A DNA stretch of 64,000 nt. Source: Metarhizium brunneum (Eukaryota > Ascomycota > Sordariomycetes > Hypocreales > Clavicipitaceae). The stretch's first letter is position 1. Each line of letters starts with the position of its first letter. Below the pieces are notes generated by a model. That model was given only the letters and a program-made list of their open reading frames with translations, was not told where the DNA came from and made no database searches. Position numbers and translations under genes: made by a program. The stretch covers positions 1,364,001 to 1,428,000 of the forward strand of contig NC_089427.1 of the NCBI RefSeq assembly GCF_013426205.1, in the 5' to 3' direction. This document shows, piece by piece, positions 44,417-52,759 of this stretch.

Positions 44417-45619
44417 TCATCTTTTTTTGGGTCTCATGAAGACGTCCACAGCTTTGCGCTTTCGCGGCATCACCCGAGGAGCAACTGACTCGGCATGTGG
44501 TGACAGAGATGACCCAGACGCCGTAGGCAGCGGAGGCGAAGCCTTGGACTGATTATTAGAGTTGTTCTCATGGGTTGTGACTGACCCTGACTGAGGTTTT
44601 GGTGGCGATGCTGGAGGTGACTTGTCCGCTGAGCGATTGAACTTGTTCGTCAGACTCGACGAGTTCTTGACCGGACTTGATGCAGTGTTTGAAGCAGACA
44701 CGCGTTTAATAGTAGTAGAAGGTGACGAAGTCGCTTGTGACGTGTTTGGTCGTCGCTTCAGAAGGGACGTGGCGGCTGATTGGGCAACAAATTTCTTGGC
44801 CGGCTTGGCCGGCATCTTGGCCACCTCGTCATCAGATAGGTCACCGTTGCCCTCTTCGTCCTCCTCTGAATCCGAAATGAATGTGGCTCGCTCCTCATGT
44901 TCTGCCACAGCAGATGGCGGCTCAGGAGACAGGGCAGATGATCGGTATTGGGGTTGAGAAGCCCGTCGGTAGTCGTTGACCATGGATTCGGGCGCTTTCC
45001 TCATCTGCAAGCGTTGGGTTGGCGCTCGGTTAGGCCTCGAGAGAGCACCGTGAATCGTTGCAATTTCCTTCACCTCACGACGAACTTTGCGCATCACACT
45101 CGCTCCATTGACCGTCTTGGTCCGACTGCCAGAGTTGAACGATAGAGAGTTGGAGTGTGCCTCGCGTGGCCCGCCGAAAGGCCTCTTGGGCCCCCCTAAC
45201 TTGACTGACTTTGGCAGCAGCTTGCGCTCAATGATTCGGCTCGTATTCTTCTCCTTGTCCTGCCTCAGGCCGGCTAGTGCATTCTTCAGCTTGTTTTCGC
45301 TCTCCTCAAGTGCCGCGTCGTGGCCCCTTTTGTACTTTTCCCACACTCGATACCACTTGTCCGGGTTCTGTGGTTTGTATGCCTTGGCCTTGTATTCGAG
45401 AGGAAAGTCCTTTTCAATCAGCTTCAGCCATATCTCGCCTGTGTGCCCCTGGATTTGTGGAGAGCTGAGCTCAATCTGTCGAAGCTGATGGGCGCTTTCA
45501 AGCTTGAGAAGAAGATGTCGAACTGCCTCGTAGGGCAGGTAGTCTCCTATACTGCCTAGCTCCTTGAGGTTCTTCAAACAAGCCGCTGTAGCAAGCTCAG
45601 ACAATGACTTGACAGGCAT
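44417..45619 (-). CDS. ELA1: Elongin A (transcription factor SIII subunit A)
   Basis: Single exon, 400 residues. The N terminus (SLSELATAACLKNLKELGSI) is the elongin A F-box-like/BC-box region, which binds elongin C, followed by IWLKLIEKDFP and KWYRVWEKYKR. After about residue 150 the protein is basic and Ser/Pro/Thr-rich with little order, ending in a nuclear-type MPRKRKAVDVFMRPKKR. In yeast the Ela1-Elc1-Cul3 ligase polyubiquitinates stalled Rpb1 after DNA damage. It is convergent with NEDD8, the cullin activator, and divergent from TFIIF beta. Identity is from the N-terminal domain only. Confidence 0.88.
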   Translation of the reverse strand: MPVKSLSELATAACLKNLKELGSIGDYLPYEAVRHLLLKLESAHQLRQIELSSPQIQGHTGEIWLKLIEKDFPLEYKAKAYKPQNPDKWYRVWEKYKRGHDAALEESENKLKNALAGLRQDKEKNTSRIIERKLLPKSVKLGGPKRPFGGPREAHSNSLSFNSGSRTKTVNGASVMRKVRREVKEIATIHGALSRPNRAPTQRLQMRKAPESMVNDYRRASQPQYRSSALSPEPPSAVAEHEERATFISDSEEDEEGNGDLSDDEVAKMPAKPAKKFVAQSAATSLLKRRPNTSQATSSPSTTIKRVSASNTASSPVKNSSSLTNKFNRSADKSPPASPPKPQSGSVTTHENNSNNQSKASPPLPTASGSSLSPHAESVAPRVMPRKRKAVDVFMRPKKR

Positions 45620-46277
45620 ATTGACAATTTATGTGTTTTGGCCTCTTGATGCGTTAAATGTAATGGTGATATTGGTATCGCTGGAGGGTGGCAGAGCGAG
45701 GCGAAGTTGTTGCGGATGTACGATGTTTCATTGTCTGCTGAAGGGGGGGCTGGGCGTGGTGGTGGTCTATTTTAGCACAGGTGGTCTTCTCGCATATCAG
45801 ACTAAAAAACCGGTCTCACCCTAGTATCTTTCTCGTGCTAGTTCTAGAGTTCCTGAGACGAATTATTGCGTCGGGGCATCGTAGCCATTGTGCGTTGCAC
45901 ATGACGAATGATGGCTGTAGACAGGGCGATGAATACAGGCTCAAGATGGTGAGGCGCTGGACGATCGTTTTATACCCAGGTGCTAGTTGACCACCAAGCC
46001 CTTGAGGGGAGAACATTGAAGGCACGGTGACATGGAAGGTCAAATCCATTGGTCCAGTTTGTGGAACCAGTGAATCATGGAACCAGTGAATCATTGACTC
46101 CCGGGCCCACAAGCTTTTTTAGTTCATCACAGCCAGCCAATAGTCTTGGCGTCGCCTTTTGCTTGTTGCATTTCGTCACACCCAAGATGCTGCCTGTTTT
46201 CCAACAATCATCAACCTACTATCTTGCCTCGCGCACCATCAAGCCCGACACTCCCAATCCTGTGCGCGGCACTCACC
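45620..46277. promoter_or_regulatory. ELA1/TFG2 divergent intergenic region
   Basis: About 660 bp. A direct repeat GGAACCAGTGAATCAT occurs twice, near 46063 and 46078. No gene is seen. Confidence 0.4.
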
Positions 46278-47532
46278 ATGGCGGACTCAAATTTCATCAA
46301 ACCCGACCCAGAGGATGAAAAGGTCATGCCGCCTGCAATGGCCATGGAGGAGGACGAGCTCTTTGAAGACGCTGGCGACCTCGAGTTCTATGACAAGACC
46401 ACCCTAGGCAACACCTTCGAAACCCTCTATCTCGCGCGCGTGCCAAAGTACATGTGGGATGCGTGGTTGAAGCTTACTGAGAGGTTGGGCGATGATGATG
46501 AGATCCAGATTGGCACTCTGCGGACGTGGAATGAACGAGTACCCGATGCGTCGATTGAGGGCGGCACCCGTGACGTGACCAAGCTTCGTATGCTCCTGCA
46601 GGCCAACTGCCCTGAGCACCAGATGCTCCCTCGTGAGTATGACCTGGAGATTCTGGATAGGGACGTCAAGAATCACTTTATATTCAGCGAGGAGGACCTG
46701 CCGGGGTATAAGGAGAAGAACAAGGCGCGTGCGGAGGCTGCCGCCGCGGGCATACCCCAATCACTGTTGCGACAAAGGCAGAACCAGGGAGCCGAGCGAA
46801 CTGAGAGGACGTTTGATCGGAGAAGTCGATATCAGCCGTACTATCGAAAGGCTATTCCAAGTAACTATGGTCCCTGTCTGTTGACCAGGGCCTGCTGAAA
46901 CAAGGATTGCTAACCTGCAACAGAAAAGACAAAGATCTTTGGCAAAATCCACTACGATGTTCGCGTCGAACCTCGAAACATCCGAGAAGAGGAGCGCCTG
47001 CTTGCTCAGCGACTGCTCGACGCCGAGAGCTCCAAGACGAAGCTTCAAATCATCAGCAGGAACAGCGCATCCGCCATCATTAACCCAGGCACTGCAGGCT
47101 CAGCTACCTGGGGTGGAGGCTTCATCGTATGCTTTTTAGTTCCGGTTCTCCGGTCCTTTCATCGGGTGCCTTGCTAATGAACGACAGAAAAACGCACCAC
47201 CGACTGTCAAGGCCAAAAAGGGCGAAGTGTTCAAGGCTGCTCGCATTCCCAAGAACCAGCTATTGGATCTCATCTTCGACTGCTTCCGTCAGTATCAGTA
47301 TTGGTCCATGAAGGCATTGCGGCAAAAGCTGCAACAGCCAGACTCCTATCTGCGCCAAGTGCTCGAAGAGGTGGCTGTGTTGCACAAGAGCGGCCGCTTT
47401 GCGAACCACTATGGCTTGAACGACGCCTACAAGGACAAGGCTGGCAATGAAGCCAAGGAGGAGGCTGCCGAGGCTGTTGACGACGGGGACGACGATGAAA
47501 ATGAAGAGATGGAGGATGTTCTGCCAGCATAA
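46278..47532 (+). CDS. TFG2: Transcription initiation factor IIF beta subunit
   Basis: RAP30/Tfg2 homologue that binds RNA polymerase II with TFIIF alpha. Exons 46278-46860, 46924-47126 and 47188-47532 (introns 63 and 61 nt) give 376 residues. An acidic head precedes the dimerisation region (VPKYMWDAWLKL). A middle linker contains FGKIHYDVRVEPR, rebuilt at intron 1. The C-terminal winged helix (about 275-345) carries RIPKNQLLDLIFDCFRQYQY, WSMKALRQKLQQPDSYL and VAVLHKSGRFANHYGL, strong RAP30 signatures. The tail is acidic. The first ATG is preceded by another (46146) in the same frame; 46278 gives the expected start. Confidence 0.95.
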
Positions 47533-48087
47533 TAACATGCCGAGGAGACATAAATTTTCAGAGAATATGGACTTGTGCCTAAAGAAAAGCGTGGGAGCCA
47601 CCCGCGCACCGATTTTTTACGGCGTTTTTTGGAGTCCCATTTTTACACATTTCTGGCAGGTAATAATTAGGCCATGCATACCCCGAATAGATTGGGTCTC
47701 GGAGGCCTACATTCAACAATAGACTGAGCAAGCTGCTGTCAATTGAGATGTGAACGATTGACGTTGGGAAGTACTGTCGGATTCACCCAACCACCACCAG
47801 CACGCGCACCTGATATTGAGCCTAGCTAGACCTCGCGTACTTGACTATGTACAGCCAACACTAGACTAATTTTGCATATTCCATCTCACAAACGTCTTCT
47901 GTACTCTGCCGCAGCCATGCATTCAAAAGACTGTTGCCGTGCTACTAGAATACTTTGTGGGGGAAGTGGAGATGCGGCCAACATTGAATGTTGCTTGTGC
48001 TCGCAACCCCCATCTTTTCCAACTCCAAACAATCAACACCATTGACAGCATGCCATGCTCACATGCCGCACCATACAACGCAGTTTC
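47533..48087. other. Spacer before HAD hydrolase
   Basis: About 550 bp without supported genes, holding the TFIIF beta 3' end and the promoter of the next gene. Confidence 0.35.
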
Positions 48088-48921
48088 ATGTCCACAATGC
48101 GGCTCATCCTGGACTTTGACGGCACCATCACCCAAAAAGATACTATTGGAGAACTAGCACAAGCCGCCATTGACCTCCAACGCCGCCGTACAGGGCGGCA
48201 TCTACAACCGGTGTGGGACGACGCCGTGCAAGCCTATCTCAAAGACTATGAGTCCTACAAGGCAAATTTCTACCCTCCGGAGGCATCCAGAAAGGATGTA
48301 GAGACAGAAACAAACTTCTTAGCCGGGCTGAAAGACATTGAAGAAGCGTCCTTGTCCAGAGTCTCGCAGAGTGGCATCTTTGCAGGCCTACAAAGAGACG
48401 ATTTCTTTCAGATGGGTGTCGACGCCGTCTTGTCTGGACGTGTTTCCAAGACTGAAGGATTCGAGGAGCTCTTACGGTCTGCCGAGAGCAAGGGCCTGAA
48501 AGTCGACGTGACGTCGGTAAACTGGTCCAAGGCGTTTATCGAAGGCGTCCTGCACCCGCAGCATCTCGGCGTCGCTGCCAACGACATTTCTGAAAAGGGA
48601 GAAATCAAAGGCCCCCGGAGCCTAGGTGGTGTCAGGGTAACAACGTCACCCGACAAGCTGAATGCCCTGCGGCAAATCACGCAGATCGACCAGCGGGTGT
48701 TGTATTTCGGCGACTCTACAACAGATTTGCAGTGCCTCCTCTACTCTCATGGCGTCATCATCGCCAAGGACGCGACATCATCACTGCTCAGCACGCTCTC
48801 CCGCATCGGAATTGACGTCCCACACATTGGAAATCTGCAGAACCACCCGCACACCAAGCTTTTCTGGGCCCGCGACTTCCGAGAGGTGCTTGCAAGCGGT
48901 GCCCTGGAACAAGGACAATAA
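48088..48921 (+). CDS. HAD-superfamily phosphatase-like hydrolase
   Basis: One exon of 277 residues from 48088 (MSTMRLILDFDGTITQKD); in-frame ATGs at 48055 and 48097 are alternatives. The Asp nucleophile motif LDFDGTIT is at the N terminus. A Thr/Ser motif lies near DVTSVNWS, and the acidic motif VLYFGDSTTDLQCLL is near residue 210. An alpha-helical cap covers about 25-120. The order fits the phosphoserine-phosphatase-like branch of fungal cytosolic HAD enzymes. The natural substrate is not evident. Confidence 0.85.
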   Translation: MSTMRLILDFDGTITQKDTIGELAQAAIDLQRRRTGRHLQPVWDDAVQAYLKDYESYKANFYPPEASRKDVETETNFLAGLKDIEEASLSRVSQSGIFAGLQRDDFFQMGVDAVLSGRVSKTEGFEELLRSAESKGLKVDVTSVNWSKAFIEGVLHPQHLGVAANDISEKGEIKGPRSLGGVRVTTSPDKLNALRQITQIDQRVLYFGDSTTDLQCLLYSHGVIIAKDATSSLLSTLSRIGIDVPHIGNLQNHPHTKLFWARDFREVLASGALEQGQ

Positions 48922-49513
48922 CGCATTTGAACGGCCAAGCACCATGCAATATCAGCCCATATCCACAGAGCCCTCGTCCACAGAGCCCGCAGAGCCGAGA
49001 TTCAACATTAAAACAACACAGCGGTCGTCGGCCATACTGCGAACGCTGCAGTGGGCACCCCCGCAACTCTGTCAAAGTCCAGCAGAAGTGCAAGAACTGC
49101 ACCGCCCGGGAGAAGCGCTGCAGTGGGACAAGAGTGAAATTCGATAGTGCAAGGACTCGCTGACGAAACCCCGTGGCCGAATCACCCAGCATTACAATAA
49201 GACGAGGATTGAGCCGCAGGTTCCGACGTCGTAATGCTGAGCATCGACGAAATCGAGGATTTGGCATTTTGTCCATTTCGGGCGGGGATCCCTATTGCTG
49301 GCTAGGGAAAAGTAAGACGGGGAGAATTTATTCCATTTTTGCCTGTACGTATACCGTTATATGGCATTAAGAGAAATTACAAGGATTTAATGTTATACCC
49401 GTCAGCTCACAACTCAGCAGGAACAAGCACTTGAAGTCTCTTGATATAGCTTTGAGTGACTGTTGTGGAGCCTAATGATATGACTGATAACGCGAAGAGC
49501 AAAAATGTTCATC
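48922..49513. other. Spacer between HAD hydrolase and ankyrin-deaminase
   Basis: About 590 bp between converging genes. A 78-codon + frame (48927-49163) is Cys/Arg-rich but has no convincing zinc-finger spacing; nothing is called. Confidence 0.35.
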
Positions 49514-51316
49514 TCACCCCGAGCACTCTGAAAGGGAGAAGTCGATTCCTAGCCGGTCCAGTATGCGGTCCCTTAAGGCTCTGCAGGACGGGCATGGTTC
49601 TTGGCTTACGATAATTTTAGCTTGACGATTCCTCTCCTGCAACATAAAGAGTTGCAGGAAATCGTCACCATATTGAACCTGTCCTGCCTCGAAATTCCGA
49701 AAGATATAATTCCTCGTCACAAAAAAGCACATTAGCTGGGCCTCAGCATGAGACGCGTTGAAACTTCCCTCTACACCAGCCTTATCACGACGGTCTGATT
49801 CAAAGGAAAAGCCTATGGCTTCGGCGATGGCAAAATTCTCAACCCCTCCCCAATATCCTTCATTTAATCTCAAATACCCGGCCTCTGGTGACCTAAACTC
49901 GGAGTGTACGGGATTGGTCCTGCCGCTTACTGCGACTACCGGGGGGAAAGCACCGCCGCGAACGAGAACGGCCGCAGTCTTGGATTGAGTAAGTATTTCT
50001 ATTCCTTGCCGGGGAATGACTAGGGATATTGTCGCGGCAGACAGAGACTTGTAGAAGAATGCGTCTGTGAGGTCTGCCAGATCAGGCTGTATGCCCGTTG
50101 AGGTACTCATCGCAGGTGTATGCTTCAGTAAGGCCCGAATCAGCCTTCTATGCCTTTTCTTAATGAACGGGTCCTCTGAGTACTTAGAATGTCGTTTATG
50201 TCTCTCCCGATCATTCCTCTCAGACTCTTCCGCTAAATTCCCTGCCGTCATGCCGCGCCGGTCCTTTAGAGAGCCATCTGCGCCAGCTTCAAGCAAGAGC
50301 TCAACAATTTTTGGATGACTCCAAAGGGCGGCTTCCATCAGCGGTGTTCGTCCTTTGGCATCCGTTACATTGACATTGGAACCGAGTTCCAAAAGGTATT
50401 CGACAGCTTTGCGGTGTCCGTTAGGCACTGCCAGGGCCAGCAAGGAGAGGCCATCCTTATCCTTAAACTGAAGTAGTGCAGTGGGATTTGGCGAACCCTC
50501 AAGATATGGTCTCATTTCATTCACGCTTCCACAACAAGCCGCCGATGCTAAATAGACAGAGGCACGTTCAGTCATTACTTCTTCTACTCCATCTCGCTCG
50601 GATATGATGTCGTAGTCCCCATCTTCTAGAGCTACGTCTTGTAGCCTGTCCGCAAGCTCAGAAGGCTCAGATGATTCGTCCGGATAGCAGCTTTCCAGCT
50701 CCTCCAGAACGTCCGCAGGTATCGTTTTCAGGCCAACCGTGCGGAATCGTTCTTCCAGCTTCGTGTCATCATCATCAGGTATCCGTTCGATTTCGAAAGA
50801 TAATCCGGCAACCCTACAATCGTTCTCGAATGGGAAGATAATCACATACTCGATATCTACATCCGAATCTTTTTTTTCACATTGAGCCACTCTCGAATCG
50901 CAACGCGTTGGAGACGGACCATCGTAAATGTAACGCCCCAAGTCGTCCTGAATCCTCCACCCCGTCGCGCCATGATACCTAAAGTGGCTGATACCATGGA
51001 CGTGCGTTTTGCTACAGAAAGGGCAAAGAACAGTTACCCTGCTATCACTCCAATGAAGGGCAATGGCAGCCAACAGTGATTCCTTTCGTCTCTGTGCAGC
51101 CGTATTGCGGCAAGGGATCTCTTCCGCAGACGCTGTCTCGTAGGAAACCCCATCTGGGGGGTTATAACGAAAAAATTGCAAAGTTGAATAATCCCACATT
51201 TCAGGACTGTAGGTATACTGGCTTTGAGGCTGGTGGATGGAATTGAAACCTGAGCAGACTTCGACACTGAAGCCCCGTGTATTGGGCACGAGAGTATTAA
51301 GAAATATCATGAACAT
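49514..51316 (-). CDS. Ankyrin-repeat protein with C-terminal cytidine-deaminase-like domain
   Basis: One exon of 600 residues from the ATG at 51316. An N-terminal zinc-like module has VLCPFCSKTHVHG, then RCDSRVAQC and a beta-rich segment ending VIIFPF. An acidic linker follows, and ankyrin repeats cover about 250-355 (GRTPLMEAALWSHPKIVELL is the clearest). The C-terminal domain (about 400-600) carries the deaminase zinc motifs: HAEAQL (His about 521, catalytic Glu) and EPCPSC (Cys about 574 and 577). This resembles fungal members of the DYW/OTT_1508-like branches of the nucleic-acid deaminase superfamily, some of which have ankyrin repeats. The substrate is unknown. All zinc ligands and the Glu appear intact, so activity is plausible. 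Confidence 0.75.
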   Translation of the reverse strand: MFMIFLNTLVPNTRGFSVEVCSGFNSIHQPQSQYTYSPEMWDYSTLQFFRYNPPDGVSYETASAEEIPCRNTAAQRRKESLLAAIALHWSDSRVTVLCPFCSKTHVHGISHFRYHGATGWRIQDDLGRYIYDGPSPTRCDSRVAQCEKKDSDVDIEYVIIFPFENDCRVAGLSFEIERIPDDDDTKLEERFRTVGLKTIPADVLEELESCYPDESSEPSELADRLQDVALEDGDYDIISERDGVEEVMTERASVYLASAACCGSVNEMRPYLEGSPNPTALLQFKDKDGLSLLALAVPNGHRKAVEYLLELGSNVNVTDAKGRTPLMEAALWSHPKIVELLLEAGADGSLKDRRGMTAGNLAEESERNDRERHKRHSKYSEDPFIKKRHRRLIRALLKHTPAMSTSTGIQPDLADLTDAFFYKSLSAATISLVIPRQGIEILTQSKTAAVLVRGGAFPPVVAVSGRTNPVHSEFRSPEAGYLRLNEGYWGGVENFAIAEAIGFSFESDRRDKAGVEGSFNASHAEAQLMCFFVTRNYIFRNFEAGQVQYGDDFLQLFMLQERNRQAKIIVSQEPCPSCRALRDRILDRLGIDFSLSECSG

Positions 51317-51699
51317 CTTGGGCACTTCAGGTTTTACTCTCTTACCATAAAAACCAGTTTAATTGGTTATTAATCCCCCCTGCCAGGTCACGCATAAAGA
51401 ATACGTAATTCAGTGAGGGGATTGCCTGCACAAGAGAACAGAGTTTCCGGCCCAGCAAGGAACACCACGCCAGTTATATCATTGCTCACTGCCACGCAGT
51501 CAGCCAGGCAATTCCCTAGGTCTTGCGTGCTTGGCCATGCGTTCAAACTCATGCACGTGCATAGCACATGGTCGGTGATGCAATAGCTCCGTGGCGGATT
51601 TCTGTAAATGGCGCGCATATCCCTCGAAACATTTCGAGAGGTGGAAACATCAAGTCTACATGATCCCGAACCACCCATTATTGATTCCCACCACACACC
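51317..51699. promoter_or_regulatory. Deaminase/propeller divergent intergenic region
   Basis: About 380 bp between two divergent genes; TTAATTGGTTATTAATC near 51360 is AT-rich and close to the deaminase start. No other gene is supported. Confidence 0.35.
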
Positions 51700-52656
51700 A
51701 TGAGGCTCCTCACTGTCGTCCTGGGAGCTTCCCCCATCACCGCCCTCACAGCCACCCAGCTCTTCCAATTCGCCAACACATCCCAGTTCGTCGAAAACAT
51801 CGCGGTGCGCCCCAACGGCCACCTTCTCCTCAACACATTCGACAACGCCCGCCTGTACACCCTCGACCCCTCCGCCAAGGAGATTGTTCCTCAAGTCATT
51901 GCCCAAATCCCCGGTAGCACTGCACTCACGGGCATTGTAGACGTAGCGCACGACGTGTACGCCGTATCCGCCGGTGTCCTCAACTTCACCAATCTTTCTT
52001 TCGAGCCCGGGACTTCGAAAATCGTGCTTGTCAATGTTGGCCATTGTGCCCACGGCAAGCCTGCCTCTGTCGAGGTTGCCGCCCAGATCCCCGAGGCGGG
52101 TCTTTTAAACGGCATCGCCGGCCTCCCCAAGCACCGACACATTGTCCTCAGCGCGGACTCCAAGACGGGCCGCGTATACCGAGTGAATACCCTGAACGGA
52201 GAGGTGGACATTGCCCTTCAGGACGACAGGTTTACGCCGGGACCGCGGCCCAACGCGGTGCCTCTGGGTATTAATGGCATCAAGGTCTTCAATGGATATC
52301 TGTACTTGACAAATTCGGGGCAGGGATTTGTTGCGAGGATCAAAATCAATGACTTTGGTGACAAGGCGGGCGACTTGGAAATCATCACTACCCTACCGCT
52401 CGACCCGCCCAAAACTCCCGACGACTTTTCCATTGCCAGGGATGGAACAATTTACCTGGGCGCCCATTTGGATACGTTGGTGAAGATAACGCCGGACGGC
52501 AAGTGGGTCTCTTTGATCGAAGGCAGCAGTGCTGGCGTTTATTTGGATGGGCCTACTTCTACGGCGTTGAGTAAAGATGAGAAGACAGTGTATGTTACTA
52601 CGGGAGGCGGCGGCCAGAGTGGTAAAGGTGGACAGATTGTTGCCGTCAAGTTGTAA
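51700..52656 (+). CDS. Secreted SMP-30/gluconolactonase-like beta-propeller protein
   Basis: One exon, 318 residues. A signal peptide is likely at 1-17 (MRLLTVVLGASPITALT). The remainder shows the repeating beta-propeller pattern of SMP-30-type proteins: ENIAVRPNGHLLLNTFDN, GLLNGIAGLPKHRHIVLSADSK, INGIKVFNGYLYLTNSG, PDDFSIARDGTIYLGAH and STALSKDEKTVYVTTGG. These blocks give the expected blade spacing, with NG/DD residues where a metal is held in lactonases. It could be an extracellular lactonase or a non-enzymatic propeller; the substrate is unknown. It converges on the GH15 gene with only about 100 bp between them. Confidence 0.85.
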   Translation: MRLLTVVLGASPITALTATQLFQFANTSQFVENIAVRPNGHLLLNTFDNARLYTLDPSAKEIVPQVIAQIPGSTALTGIVDVAHDVYAVSAGVLNFTNLSFEPGTSKIVLVNVGHCAHGKPASVEVAAQIPEAGLLNGIAGLPKHRHIVLSADSKTGRVYRVNTLNGEVDIALQDDRFTPGPRPNAVPLGINGIKVFNGYLYLTNSGQGFVARIKINDFGDKAGDLEIITTLPLDPPKTPDDFSIARDGTIYLGAHLDTLVKITPDGKWVSLIEGSSAGVYLDGPTSTALSKDEKTVYVTTGGGGQSGKGGQIVAVKL

Positions 52657-52759
52657 TCCTGGGTGCAGACTTGGCTATCGAGCAGTAGTATTGAATTGGC
52701 TACATCACACATAAGGAGAGTTGCGACGGCCAGGAACCTGAAAAGCCCTCTGGTCGTCA

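Noticed and set aside
48927..49163. Cys-rich 78-residue frame, possible zinc finger
   Set aside because: Cysteine spacing does not fit a known zinc module and there is no gene context.
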